Shown: in pieces, positions 33,101-41,657 of the stretch
How the letters are laid out: each line of letters begins with the position of its first letter
Numbering within the stretch: position 1 is the first letter of the stretch
Source of the DNA: an uncultured Alistipes sp.
Lineage (GTDB): Bacteria > Bacteroidota > Bacteroidia > Bacteroidales > Rikenellaceae
Direction of reading: 5' to 3'
Assembly (NCBI GenBank): GCA_937899895.1
Contig: CALBQR010000040.1
Span: forward strand, 1-43,494
DNA: 43,494 bases
Made by a program: the position numbers and the translations under genes
Notes under the pieces: model-generated
Seen by the model: the letters and a program-made list of their open reading frames with translations, nothing else
Told to the model about the DNA's origin: nothing
Database searches by the model: none

Positions 33101-33707
33101 CGGTGGCGTGGATCACGTGTTGGCATCGGGTATGGATGTAAATATTCTGATCGTTGATACCGAGGTTTACTCGAACACCGGCGGTCAGTCGTCGAAATCG
33201 ACTCCCGTTGGTGCTGTTGCAAAGTTCGCATCGAGCGGTAAGCGTATCCGTAAGAAGGATATCGGCGCAATCGCAATGACCTATGGTTATGTATATGTAG
33301 CACAGGTTTCGATCGGTGCATCGCAGGCACAGTTGCTCAACGTATTGAAGGAGGCAGAGGCTTACAACGGTCCGTCGCTGATCATCGCCTACGCTCCCTG
33401 TATCAACCACGGTATCAAGGGCGGTATGACCCGCACCCAGACCGTTGGTAAGCAGGCTGTTGAGTGCGGTTACTGGCACTTGTGGCACTTCAATCCCGAT
33501 TTGGAGAAGGAGGGCAAGAATCCGTTCGTATATGACTCGAAGGAGCCCGACTGGTCGAAGTTCCAGGACTTCTTGATGAAGGAGGTGCGTTACACGTCGC
33601 TCAAAAAGGCGTTCCCCGCAGAGGCTGACGAGCTCTTTGCAGCAGCCGAGGAGAATGCAAAATGGCGTTACGCAACCTACCAGCGAATGGCCAAGATGGA
33701 GTACTAA
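30174..33707 (+). CDS. nifJ: Pyruvate:ferredoxin (flavodoxin) oxidoreductase
   Basis: This single-chain enzyme of 1177 residues oxidises pyruvate with CoA to acetyl-CoA and CO2, passing electrons to ferredoxin, the central step of fermentation in this group. The N-terminal domain has YPITPSSTMAELVDEWA; the gamma domain covers about 420-620. A two-cluster ferredoxin insert has CIQCNQCAYVCPHAA near 692 and CVGCNNCVDVCPAKT near 747. The thiamine-diphosphate domain has CAGCGETPY near 814, a GGDGWGYDIGFGG metal/TPP motif and VDTEVYSNTGGQSSKSTP. Codon use is strongly biased, as in highly expressed genes. The ferredoxin at 39082-39252 is a possible electron acceptor. Confidence 0.97.
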   Translation: MSEKKFITCDGNYAAAHIAYMFSEVAAIYPITPSSTMAELVDEWAASGRKNIFGETVKVVEMQSEAGAAGAVHGSLQAGALTSTFTASQGLLLMIPNMYKIAGELLPGVFHVSARALAAQSLSIFGDHQDVMATRQTGFAMLATSSVQEVMDLAGVAHIVAIKSRVPFLHFFDGFRTSHEIQKIELIDEARLTSLLDREALAEFRARALNPEHPVTRGTAQNPDIYFQTREASNRFYDAIPDMVADTMKQISEITGREYKPFTYYGAEDAEQVVVAMGSVTETLKKVVDYLNKQGKKVGVITVHLYRPFSAKYMFDVMPKSVKRVCVLDRTKEPGAAGEPLYLDIKDAFYNCPSRPMIIGGRYGLSSKDTTPAQMLAVYENLAAAEPKNQFTVGIVDDVTFTSLPVGEEISLAKEGTFEALFFGLGADGTVGANKNSIKIIGGSTNKYCQAYFSYDSKKSGGYTSSHLRFGDNPITSPYLVTTPDFVACHVPSYVDKYDVLKGLKRGGSFLLNSVHDAATTCATLPDAMKVYLAKNNINFYIINATKIAAELGLGNRTNTIMQSAFFKIANVIPFEKAVEEMKKAILKSYGKKGEDIVNMNYAAVDAGGSAVEKVEVPAEWAEIEVKTAEVKADASRPEFVQNIVDPINALKGDLLPVSAFLGREDGTWDNGTAAYEKRGIAVNVPEWQVDNCIQCNQCAYVCPHAAIRPFLATEEEAAAAPEGTTFKQGLGETKAYKFRIQVSPLDCVGCNNCVDVCPAKTKALVLKPLDSQMNQADKWVYMTKKVGYKKVVDTTKNVKNSQFAQPLFEFSGACAGCGETPYIKTITQLFGDKMMVANATGCTSIYSGSAPSTPYCTNEKGHGPAWANSLFEDNAEFGLGMHVGAEKLRDKVEAKMREMMAECDCCSEELKATMQEWIDSRYSTAKSAEASEKLVPMLEACGCEGCKELLSMKDYLKKKSQWIIGGDGWGYDIGFGGVDHVLASGMDVNILIVDTEVYSNTGGQSSKSTPVGAVAKFASSGKRIRKKDIGAIAMTYGYVYVAQVSIGASQAQLLNVLKEAEAYNGPSLIIAYAPCINHGIKGGMTRTQTVGKQAVECGYWHLWHFNPDLEKEGKNPFVYDSKEPDWSKFQDFLMKEVRYTSLKKAFPAEADELFAAAEENAKWRYATYQRMAKMEY

Positions 33708-33733
33708 AATTCGGGCTATCCCGATAACTCAAA

Positions 33734-33772
33734 CAGAGGCCAAGCTGCATAAGTAGTTTGGCCTCTGCTTTT
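33734..33772 (+). terminator. Terminator of the oxidoreductase gene
   Basis: CAGAGGCCAA (33734-33743) pairs with TTGGCCTCTG (33758-33767), followed by CTTTT. Confidence 0.85.
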
Positions 33773-33819
33773 ACAATCAATCGAAAGATCGATCATAACT
33801 CAAAACAAAAACGATGACA

Positions 33820-34239
33820 ATGAAAAAATTTCTTTTTGCTATGGTTGCAATGGTAACCTTCGCGGCTTGCGCAGAGAAGGCGCAGACCACACTCGAAAAT
33901 ACTGAATGGAAGTTGATCGAATTAAAGGGCGAGAGCAACGCTCTGTTTGCTGCCGAGCCTGACTCGTTCTTCTTTACACTCTCAAAGGAGGATGGTTTGA
34001 ATGGCGCAGGTGCGTGCAACCGTTTCTTCGGTAGCTACGTGGCTGATGACGAGCCCAATGCCTTACGCCTTGATCCAGTAGGTATGACACGGATGGCGTG
34101 CGAGAATATGGACCTCGAAGATGAGTTTGTAAAGACGCTCTATGAGGTTGATAGCTACGCTATTGAGGGCGATATTCTGACGCTGCTCGATGACGGGAAC
34201 GTTATCATCAAGTTGCAGGCAAGAGCAACCGCGAAGTAA
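33820..34239 (+). CDS. META domain lipoprotein
   Basis: This 139-residue protein starts at MKKFLFAMVAMVTFAACAEK (lipobox FAAC, Cys17); an in-frame ATG at 33814 adds two residues and is equally possible. Residues about 22-135 form a META/HslJ-like domain: TLENTEWKLIELKG, then GLNGAGACNRFFGSY and TRMACENM, all typical. In other bacteria META proteins are linked to heat-inducible or antibiotic-tolerance phenotypes, but their molecular role is unclear. It stands alone between two terminators, so it is probably monocistronic. Confidence 0.88.
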   Translation: MKKFLFAMVAMVTFAACAEKAQTTLENTEWKLIELKGESNALFAAEPDSFFFTLSKEDGLNGAGACNRFFGSYVADDEPNALRLDPVGMTRMACENMDLEDEFVKTLYEVDSYAIEGDILTLLDDGNVIIKLQARATAK

Positions 34240-34290
34240 TCTTCATCACCCGACCACTCGCTGTGGTTGTGGGAAGGCGACACGAAAAAA

Positions 34291-34318
34291 GGCTGTCCGT
34301 TTCTTCGGACAGCCTTTT
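34291..34318. terminator. Bidirectional terminator
   Basis: GGCTGTCCG (34291-34299) pairs perfectly with CGGACAGCC (34306-34314), with A run upstream and T run downstream, between convergent genes. Confidence 0.88.
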
Positions 34319-34338
34319 GTTTTTAATCCTATATTGCT

Positions 34339-35973
34339 TTACATCTTCACGCTAAACGAGAGGATTGCCTGATGACGATTCACCTTTCCGGTCAGTTCGC
34401 CACTCTGCGAGGTGAATGAGCCCGATGCGTTCTGATAATAGAACAGATCATAGGTCGAGAGTTTAGTGTTCTGATAGACATAGGTCATATCGAGCGAGCA
34501 ACGACCAAAATCGAAGCCGATACCTGCCGATGCACTCGAAGTAGAGCTCTCGATAGGATTATCGAAGATAGCCTCCTGATCCTTCAACATCGAGCCGTAG
34601 AACGAGTAACCGGCACGCAGTGCAACCATAGGCAGCGGACGCACCTCTAAACCTGCACGCAAGGTATTTGTGCCCTTGAAGCTGTGCTGAACAACCTGCT
34701 TATAAAGCTCCTTGGCGGTGCGACCTGCACTACCATCAAGGCGCATACCATTGTACCACGCGCGCTCATAATCAACCGAGAGGATCGCAATCTGGCCAAA
34801 GGTGTATGAGGCACCAAACAACAGACGTGCGGGAGTGGTAAATGAGCACTTCGACTTCATCTCGTTGGTATATTGAACATTCTCATCACTCTCAACATAC
34901 TTGTCGTTGGGAATATCGAAGCCCTTAACGTACATCATACCCTCATACGAACGGTCGATCGTCATAACGGTCGGAGTGTGGAACGCCACACCGAGTCGCA
35001 AGCCCGTAACGGGGCGAACAATCGCACCAACCTTGAAATTGATACCCGAACCGTCAGCCACAACGTGCTGAATATAATCGGTATAGATCAGCGGTACATC
35101 CGAAGGACGATTCTCCGTCAGACCGATTACATTACCGTCGGCATCAAGGCGCAGACCATTATTGGTATAGCTCTCGCCATAGAATACTCGCTTATCGTGT
35201 TGCAGCTCGACAATACCGAGCGAGAAGCCCAGATAGAGATTGTTGCGAATATTGAAACCACCCGAAAGATTAAACTCGCCCATATGACCGCGGCTATCGA
35301 CCTGCGACAGATGCTCAACCGAGGCATCGGGAGCTATCGACGAGGTGATATACTCACCATCCTTTGCTCCCGGATCAATCAGATAGTTCTTATATGCCAG
35401 CACCGCACCCCAAAGATAGGCATCGGTATTCCAATAGGCATCTTGACCGAGGATACCTGACGAGGTGCCGTACAACTGCTGCTCAAACATATCGGCAATC
35501 GACGCTTGGCTATTAGGCGTACGCGCCGAAAGGCGATAGTTGTAGTCAGCCAGCTTATTATAGCCGCAACCAAACGTAAAGCTCGTAAGTGCGCCCGAAC
35601 TTACATAGAGGTTAATCGCCGCACCGATATTGTTCATTGCGAAGCGGTTACGGGTTCTATCTCCATAAGGGGTCGCAAACTGCGACGAGTTGAAATTCAT
35701 ACCGAAGGTAACACCCGCCTCCGAGGTGCGATACATACCCAAACCTGCGGGGTTGATCGACATCGACGAGAGATCAGCACCAAGCGAGGTGAAAGCACCT
35801 GCCATAGCGGCCGTGCGAGCTGTACCATAATTATATGATGTCTGGCCATACTGCACCATATCGGTAACAAGGAAGTCGGACTGACCCATCGTAAGGCCTC
35901 CGAACGTCTGCGCCGACGCTCCCACCGAGAGGAGTGAAGCGCAGAGTGCCACAATGAAAAATCTTCTTGCCAT
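34339..35973 (-). CDS. Outer-membrane FadL/OmpP1-type transport protein
   Basis: This 544-residue protein has a cleavable signal (MARRFFIVALCASLLSVGASA followed by QTF). The start of the mature part, GTARTAAMAGAFTSLGADL followed by SSMSINPAGLGMYR, is the hallmark of Bacteroidetes FadL/TodX-like porins, where the N-terminus plugs the barrel. The rest alternates strands with aromatic residues and ends in HQAILSFSVKM, the final strand of an outer-membrane barrel. Relatives import hydrophobic compounds such as fatty acids; the substrate here is unknown. It lies 54 bp downstream of the W/Y/S-rich lipoprotein gene on the same strand, so the two are probably co-transcribed. Confidence 0.88.
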   Translation of the reverse strand: MARRFFIVALCASLLSVGASAQTFGGLTMGQSDFLVTDMVQYGQTSYNYGTARTAAMAGAFTSLGADLSSMSINPAGLGMYRTSEAGVTFGMNFNSSQFATPYGDRTRNRFAMNNIGAAINLYVSSGALTSFTFGCGYNKLADYNYRLSARTPNSQASIADMFEQQLYGTSSGILGQDAYWNTDAYLWGAVLAYKNYLIDPGAKDGEYITSSIAPDASVEHLSQVDSRGHMGEFNLSGGFNIRNNLYLGFSLGIVELQHDKRVFYGESYTNNGLRLDADGNVIGLTENRPSDVPLIYTDYIQHVVADGSGINFKVGAIVRPVTGLRLGVAFHTPTVMTIDRSYEGMMYVKGFDIPNDKYVESDENVQYTNEMKSKCSFTTPARLLFGASYTFGQIAILSVDYERAWYNGMRLDGSAGRTAKELYKQVVQHSFKGTNTLRAGLEVRPLPMVALRAGYSFYGSMLKDQEAIFDNPIESSTSSASAGIGFDFGRCSLDMTYVYQNTKLSTYDLFYYQNASGSFTSQSGELTGKVNRHQAILSFSVKM

Positions 35974-36027
35974 AGTTTTATTTGTAGGTAAAAAAGATGT
36001 TACACGTTTATTGAACTATCGGCCATA

Positions 36028-37140
36028 CTATCTGCCGCGCGACGAGGTACCGCCACCGCCATAGCTGCCACTACTGCTACTGCTCGACGACGAGCTGCTG
36101 CCACTACTGTAACCGCCACCGCCGCTGCTGTAACTGCTACCCGACGAGCGCGAACTGCCCGAATTGTACGACGAACGAGAAGAGTTTGACGAGTTGTTGC
36201 GATAACGGCTCGATACACCCTGATCATTCGACGAACTGCTCGAAGAGTTGCGATACGACGAGCGAGTGCCCGATGATGTTGCACTGCTATTGCGAGTGCG
36301 ATAGCTACCACCACCAATTGCCGAGTTACCACGCGAGCTGGTGCCGTTGCCACCACCGCCGATAGTTCCATTCGTGCGATATGCCGAGCGATAGATCACA
36401 TTGGGGCGACCGTTGCCGTGCGAAGGCTTATGCACGGGGCCGTGTGCAGGACCGTGGCTCGGACCATAGTGCGGCCACCACCAATCGTAATAGGGTCGCC
36501 AGCCGAAGCCCCAATTCATACCGTACCACGAATCATACCAAGGATCCCAGCAATAGTGTCGCCAATACCACGACGAGGGGTAATACCACGGCGAATAGTA
36601 GTAGCTCCAAGGATTGCGCCAACCAAACGAGAAGTTGATCGAGGTACCCCAACCGCCAAACATCGAGGTTATATACTTCGGCTCGGCCCAAACCTGATCA
36701 CCCATAACGATAATATTATAGAAGGCGGGATCGTAAGCCGAGAGGTATGAGTATGCACCACTGTAACGGAGGTTATAATAGCTCGACGGCATATTGTAGC
36801 TCGGCGACTCGAAACCGCGCAAGCGACGTGCATACGCGCTCTCGTAGGTGTCGGCTACAAGGTCGCCATAACCATAATCTTTCGCATCAAGACTCTCTTT
36901 ATACTCCAATTCGGCCTGTGCAGCCTCGGCAGCAGCCAACAGAGCCTCATATTTGGCACGACGAGCCTCGGCCTCGGCCTTTTCGATTTCGGCCTGACGG
37001 GCCTCCGCTTTGGCGATAGCCACGCGGTCGTGAGTTCCATAGAGATCGTCGTTGTTGTAGTTGGAATAGAGGGACGACGTACACCCTCCGAATACGGTTG
37101 CCGACAGCAACACGATACCGATTGTAAAGATGTTCCTCAT
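36028..37140 (-). CDS. Lipoprotein with coiled coil, W/Y-rich region and Ser/Gly tail
   Basis: I do not recognise a family with a known function. The 370-residue product starts at MRNIFTIGIVLLSATVFGGC (lipobox, Cys20); the longer frame to 37176 adds a basic extension before this signal. Residues about 40-85 are an Ala/Glu/Lys/Arg coiled coil. Residues about 155-225 are exceptionally rich in Trp, Tyr and Pro (YYYSPWYYPSSWYWRHYCW). A GPxHGPxH repeat follows, and the last 115 residues are almost all Ser, Gly, Asn, Arg and Tyr. It probably spans the periplasm or is exposed at the surface as a structural or adhesive element. It is likely co-transcribed with the FadL-type porin, and the consensus promoter at 37341-37372 gives a leader of about 195 nt. 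Confidence 0.75.
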   Translation of the reverse strand: MRNIFTIGIVLLSATVFGGCTSSLYSNYNNDDLYGTHDRVAIAKAEARQAEIEKAEAEARRAKYEALLAAAEAAQAELEYKESLDAKDYGYGDLVADTYESAYARRLRGFESPSYNMPSSYYNLRYSGAYSYLSAYDPAFYNIIVMGDQVWAEPKYITSMFGGWGTSINFSFGWRNPWSYYYSPWYYPSSWYWRHYCWDPWYDSWYGMNWGFGWRPYYDWWWPHYGPSHGPAHGPVHKPSHGNGRPNVIYRSAYRTNGTIGGGGNGTSSRGNSAIGGGSYRTRNSSATSSGTRSSYRNSSSSSSNDQGVSSRYRNNSSNSSRSSYNSGSSRSSGSSYSSGGGGYSSGSSSSSSSSSSGSYGGGGTSSRGR

Positions 37141-37282
37141 TGCTCCATTAATTGTTTTTGTCATTCTTCTCTTCATTTATCGAAAATCGTACCGACCCAC
37201 ATTCGGCGACGGATACAATTCTCCTCCTTTTATTATATAGACGTAAAAGCGGGGCAAAATGTTGCATCGCAACCGCCGAAAC

Positions 37283-37345
37283 GCCTATTTTGGGGGTTGA
37301 ATCGCCTAATTTAACGGTTGAACCTCCCATTTTATTTGGTCAAAG
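37283..37345. repeat. Three imperfect 21-bp direct repeats next to the divergent promoters
   Basis: Units begin at 37283, 37304 and 37325 with the pattern GCCTATTTTGGGGGTTGAATC, then GCCTAATTTAACGGTTGAACC, then a more diverged TCCCATTTTATTTGG unit that runs into the -7 element of the leftward promoter. The period of two helical turns suggests binding sites for a regulator on one DNA face. This is inference. Confidence 0.55.
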
Positions 37346-37372
37346 GTACATATTTTATATCATAATTGCAAA
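37341..37372 (-). promoter_or_regulatory. Promoter of the lipoprotein/FadL-type porin unit
   Basis: On the minus strand TTTG (37369-37372), a 20-bp spacer and TACCTTTG (37341-37348) match the consensus exactly. Confidence 0.7.
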
Positions 37373-37380
37373 AAAAGCAG

Positions 37381-37388
37381 TACCTTTG
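37381..37388 (+). promoter_or_regulatory. -7 element of proS
   Basis: TACCTTTG, 55 nt before the start. A perfect TCGGCC-TAC-GGCCGA hairpin (37392-37406) lies right at the predicted transcript start. Confidence 0.6.
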
Positions 37389-37443
37389 CACTCGGCCTAC
37401 GGCCGAAACACAAAGATAACAATCGAAAAGCAATAATATAGAA

Positions 37444-38925
37444 ATGGCAAAGGAATTAAAAGACTTAACCCGCCGCGAGGAGAATTATTCGCAGTGGTAC
37501 AACGACCTGGTTGTGAAGGCAGGTCTGGCCGAAAATTCGGCTGTACGTGGCTGTATGGTGATCAAGCCCTACGGTTACGCAATTTGGGAGAAGATGCACG
37601 ATGCGCTGGACAAAATGTTCAAGGCTACCGGACACCAGAACGCATACTTCCCACTTTTTATTCCCAAGTCGTTCTTCTCGCGCGAGGCTGACCACGTCGA
37701 GGGTTTTGCAAAGGAGTGCGCCGTTGTTACGCACTACCGTTTGAAGAATAGTCCCGACGGTGGTGTTACGGTCGATCCCGCAGCTAAACTCGAAGAGGAG
37801 TTGATCGTGCGTCCCACCTCGGAGACCATTATCTGGAACACCTATAAGAATTGGATTCAGTCGTACCGCGACCTGCCGATTCTCTGCAACCAGTGGGCTA
37901 ACGTAGTTCGTTGGGAGATGCGTACCCGTCTGTTCCTGCGTACTGCCGAGTTCCTTTGGCAGGAGGGCCACACCGCACACGAGACCAAGGAGGAGGCTAT
38001 CGAGGAGGCAACAAAAATGATCGGCGTATATAAGGATTTCGCCGAGAACTTTATGGGTGTGCCCGTAATCGTTGGCCACAAGAGCCCCAACGAGCGTTTT
38101 GCAGGTGCATTGGATACGCTGACAATCGAGGCTCTGATGCAGGATGGTAAGGCGTTGCAGAGCGGTACTTCGCACTTCCTCGGCCAAAACTTTGCAAAGG
38201 CATTCGACGTACAATATACCACTCGCGAAGGTAAGTTGGAGTATGTTTGGGCAACATCGTGGGGCGTTTCGACCCGTCTGATGGGTGCTCTGATTATGGC
38301 TCACTCGGATAACAACGGTTTGGTGCTGCCTCCGAAATTGGCTCCCATTCAGGTCGTTATGGTTCCCATTTACAAGGGCGAGGAGGAGTTGAAGAATGTA
38401 GTCGAGAAGCTGCGCCCGATTGCCGAGGCTTTGGAGGCAAAGGGCGTAAGCGTCAAGATCGACGACCGCGACAATGTTCGTTCGGGCTTCAAGTTTGCCG
38501 AGTATGAGTTGAAGGGCGTGCCCGTTCGTTTGGCAATGGGTGGCCGCGACATCGCTAACGGCACCATCGAGGTTGCTCGCCGCGATACGCTCGAAAAGTG
38601 CACAATGCCCCAAGATGGTATCGTAGATCACATCGTAGCTCTGCTCGATGAGATCCAGAAGGGTATCTTCGAGAAGGCTCTGAACTTCCGCAACTCGATG
38701 ATCACGCGCGTTGATACGTGGGACGAGTTCTGCCGCGTACTTGACGAGAAGGGCGGTTTCATTTCGGCACATTGGGACGGCACGGTCGAGACCGAGGTGG
38801 CGATTAAAGAGGCAACCAAGGCTACGATCCGTTGTATTCCTCTCGATGTCGAGGAGGAGGAGGGCACCTGCATCTTCTCCGGCAAGCCGTCGCACCACCG
38901 CGTTTTGTTCGCTCGTAGCTACTAA
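37444..38925 (+). CDS. proS: Prolyl-tRNA synthetase (short, archaeal/eukaryal-like type)
   Basis: This 493-residue class II aminoacyl-tRNA synthetase attaches proline to tRNA-Pro. Motif 1 lies around GYAIWEKMHDALDKMFKATG, motif 2 is RWEMRTRLFLRTAEFLWQEG, and motif 3 is in WATSWGVSTRLMGALIMAH. It lacks the large editing insertion between motifs 2 and 3 of the typical bacterial enzyme and has an anticodon-binding domain (about 300-400) plus the C-terminal zinc-binding-like extension of the archaeal/eukaryal type. This short form is normal for Bacteroidetes. Its tRNA-Pro(GGG) substrate is encoded at 4614-4688. Confidence 0.96.
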   Translation: MAKELKDLTRREENYSQWYNDLVVKAGLAENSAVRGCMVIKPYGYAIWEKMHDALDKMFKATGHQNAYFPLFIPKSFFSREADHVEGFAKECAVVTHYRLKNSPDGGVTVDPAAKLEEELIVRPTSETIIWNTYKNWIQSYRDLPILCNQWANVVRWEMRTRLFLRTAEFLWQEGHTAHETKEEAIEEATKMIGVYKDFAENFMGVPVIVGHKSPNERFAGALDTLTIEALMQDGKALQSGTSHFLGQNFAKAFDVQYTTREGKLEYVWATSWGVSTRLMGALIMAHSDNNGLVLPPKLAPIQVVMVPIYKGEEELKNVVEKLRPIAEALEAKGVSVKIDDRDNVRSGFKFAEYELKGVPVRLAMGGRDIANGTIEVARRDTLEKCTMPQDGIVDHIVALLDEIQKGIFEKALNFRNSMITRVDTWDEFCRVLDEKGGFISAHWDGTVETEVAIKEATKATIRCIPLDVEEEEGTCIFSGKPSHHRVLFARSY

Positions 38926-38950
38926 TCGACCGAGCGCAACGCAAAACAGA

Positions 38951-38981
38951 AGAGCGATCCACATCGGGTCGCTCTTTTTTT
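38951..38981 (+). terminator. Terminator of proS
   Basis: AGAGCGA...TCGCTCT stem (with a one-base bulge in an extended 9-bp stem) followed by seven T. Confidence 0.85.
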
Positions 38982-39021
38982 GTATCTTCTTGCAAAACGA
39001 TACCATTCTTGCAAAAATTAA

Positions 39022-39051
39022 GGCCCGTTCCGCCGTGGAACGAGCCTTTTT
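39022..39051. terminator. Second hairpin between proS and the ferredoxin gene
   Basis: GGCCCGTTCC (39022-39031) pairs with GGAACGAGCC (39037-39046) except for one mismatch, followed by TTTTT. On the minus strand it is followed by TTAATTTTTG, so it may also end the ferredoxin transcript. Confidence 0.75.
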
Positions 39052-39081
39052 GTTGCGTATCTGATTGTGTCAGACGTTCGA

Positions 39082-39252
39082 TTACTCAGCCGAGATTGCC
39101 TCCGAGGGGCAAACACCAGCGCAAGTACCGCAGTCCATACACTTGTCGGGATCGATTACATAAACATCACCAGCCGAGATAGCCTCTACCGGACATTCGT
39201 CGATGCACGAGCCACACGCTACGCACAGATCGGGATTGATTTTGTAAGCCAT
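39082..39252 (-). CDS. 2[4Fe-4S] ferredoxin
   Basis: This 56-residue gene is shorter than many ORF cut-offs but clearly real: MAYKINPDLCVACGSCIDEC followed by PVEAISAGDVYVIDPDKC, then MDCGTCAGVCPSEAISAE. Each half has the CxxCxxCxxxCP pattern, which binds two [4Fe-4S] clusters in the clostridial fold. Such ferredoxins carry electrons from pyruvate:ferredoxin oxidoreductase (30174-33707) to hydrogenases, Rnf or biosynthetic enzymes. A -7 element lies at 39291-39298. Confidence 0.96.
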   Translation of the reverse strand: MAYKINPDLCVACGSCIDECPVEAISAGDVYVIDPDKCMDCGTCAGVCPSEAISAE

Positions 39253-39290
39253 TGTAGTAAATTTAATGTGTTTAAGAGAATTTTGTTATG

Positions 39291-39298
39291 CAAATATA
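39291..39298 (-). promoter_or_regulatory. -7 element of the ferredoxin gene
   Basis: TATATTTG on the minus strand, 38 nt before the start, placed directly after the serS terminator so the two transcripts are separated. Confidence 0.6.
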
Positions 39299-39301
39299 TA
39301 C

Positions 39302-39357
39302 AAAAAATCGAGATTACGCCACCTTTCGCAAAGAATTTTCGAGCGTAACCTCGATTT
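39302..39357 (-). terminator. Terminator of serS
   Basis: On the minus strand AAATCGAG-G-TTACGC pairs with GCGTAA-T-CTCGATTT over about 15 bp, ending in six T. Confidence 0.82.
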
Positions 39358-39369
39358 ATTGTCCTTTTA

Positions 39370-40641
<1,272 letters not shown>

Positions 40642-40691
40642 TTTGTTATCTGTTTTTAGTTTTGTTGTCGATTGACGATTGTATTAAACCA

Positions 40692-40699
40692 CAAAATTA
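40692..40699 (-). promoter_or_regulatory. -7 element of serS
   Basis: TAATTTTG on the minus strand, 50 nt upstream of the start; ATTG (40721-40724) at a 21-bp spacing could act as -33. Confidence 0.5.
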
Positions 40700-40712
40700 G
40701 TAATTTTAATTT

Positions 40713-40733
40713 ACAATTCACAATTCACAATTC
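40713..40733. repeat. Short AT-rich tandem repeat (ACAATTC units)
   Basis: Three ACAATTCAC-type units, the same 9-bp unit as at 26791-26825. It lies at the upstream edge of the serS promoter. Confidence 0.7.
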
Positions 40734-40872
40734 ATTATTACACGCCCGATGGGAGTGATTTGCGTTTTTTCTTCGCTTTTCAATGTGCACAACTCGCAGG
40801 CTGGGGCGGTCGCCCGTAGAGCGAACCCACGAGTATGTGTCGATTTCTCGGAAATAGACATTATCGCAATTA

Positions 40873-40900
40873 AAAAGCCGCACTCCAAGAAGCGCGGCCT
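40873..40900 (-). terminator. Terminator of the coiled-coil lipoprotein gene
   Basis: On the minus strand GCCGCGCT/AGTGCGGC with a short loop followed by TTTTT. The rest of the gap 40740-40870 shows no gene that I can support. Confidence 0.75.
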
Positions 40901-40917
40901 CAATTTCATTGATAATT

Positions 40918-41526
40918 CTACTGAATGAAGATGCCCAGAATTGCCTGTTTTACGGCATCAAAGTTTCGACTATTCTCATCTGCAAGCGTAAAGGTCCAGA
41001 CATCATTAACACCGTCGCAGGTCATTGTGCAGACATTGTCGTTATAAGTGCAGTGAAAAACGCCCGTATCGATCTGTTCTTCAGAGACTTTTACTCTGAA
41101 TTTGATCAATCGTCCCAATTCGTCATACTCGCACGTAAAGCTTTCTGATTCATCTAATCTATCATTTGAACTCCATTTGTATTTCCCAATATTCTCCATC
41201 GCTGAAGCATTTTTGAGCTGATCAACAGCCTGCTCAATTGCAGCAAGACGCTCTTCGTTAGGGCACTCGGTCGGGGTGGGCGTGGGTGCAGGAGTTGTCG
41301 TATTGAGGTGCTCTACAACAAGCTTTACCAACGAGTCATAATTGGGTTCTTTGATCGTTTCTACACGTTTTTCGAGAGTCTCGATACGGGTAAGAAGTTC
41401 TTTAATGGTATCGTTGCAGTTACAATTTACGATCTCTTGCAGGTCATCGGCGCACGCCATAATCGAAACGCTAATCACCAAGCCCAAAGCAAAAGCGGCT
41501 AATACGGAAAAAGGCTTTTTGAACAT
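40918..41526 (-). CDS. Putative lipoprotein with coiled coil and beta-rich C-terminus
   Basis: I do not recognise a family. The 202-residue protein has a lipoprotein-type start (MFKKPFSVLAAFALGLVISV, then SIMAC, Cys25) followed by ADDLQE, an acidic signal compatible with surface export. Residues about 38-75 are a heptad-like coiled coil (IKELLTRIETLEKRVETI). A Thr/Pro linker (TTTPAPTPTPTEC) follows, then a second short helix and a C-terminal domain about 90 residues long with strand-like segments (ESFTCEYDELGRLIKFRVKV, DVWTFTLADEN). Such small proteins with a coiled coil and a YDELGRL-type domain are common in this order; the function is unknown. Confidence 0.75.
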   Translation of the reverse strand: MFKKPFSVLAAFALGLVISVSIMACADDLQEIVNCNCNDTIKELLTRIETLEKRVETIKEPNYDSLVKLVVEHLNTTTPAPTPTPTECPNEERLAAIEQAVDQLKNASAMENIGKYKWSSNDRLDESESFTCEYDELGRLIKFRVKVSEEQIDTGVFHCTYNDNVCTMTCDGVNDVWTFTLADENSRNFDAVKQAILGIFIQ

Positions 41527-41568
41527 AATTTGGATGTGTTAAATTAAAATGTGTTGAAATAAGATATG

Positions 41569-41576
41569 CAAAATTA
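41569..41576 (-). promoter_or_regulatory. -7 element of the coiled-coil lipoprotein gene
   Basis: TAATTTTG on the minus strand, 42 nt before the start codon; no clear -33. Confidence 0.45.
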
Positions 41577-41620
41577 TGAAATTTTATGCGAGGTTGTTCT
41601 GTAAAATTGTGTCCCTTTTG

Positions 41621-41651
41621 TTTGTTTTTTCGTGGGGAATTTGTATATTTG
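41621..41651 (+). promoter_or_regulatory. Promoter of the tryptophanase gene
   Basis: TTTG (41621-41624), a 19-bp spacer and TATATTTG (41644-41651) match the Bacteroidetes consensus exactly. Confidence 0.75.
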
Positions 41652-41657
41652 TCAAAA

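Noticed and set aside
31404..33488. Open frame of 694 codons antisense to the pyruvate:ferredoxin oxidoreductase gene
   Set aside because: It is a shadow created by the biased codons of a highly expressed gene; its composition (Cys/Leu/Arg-rich, no domains) is not protein-like, and the plus-strand gene is unambiguous.
37465..39006. Open frame of 513 codons antisense to proS
   Set aside because: Shadow of a codon-biased gene with all synthetase motifs on the plus strand.
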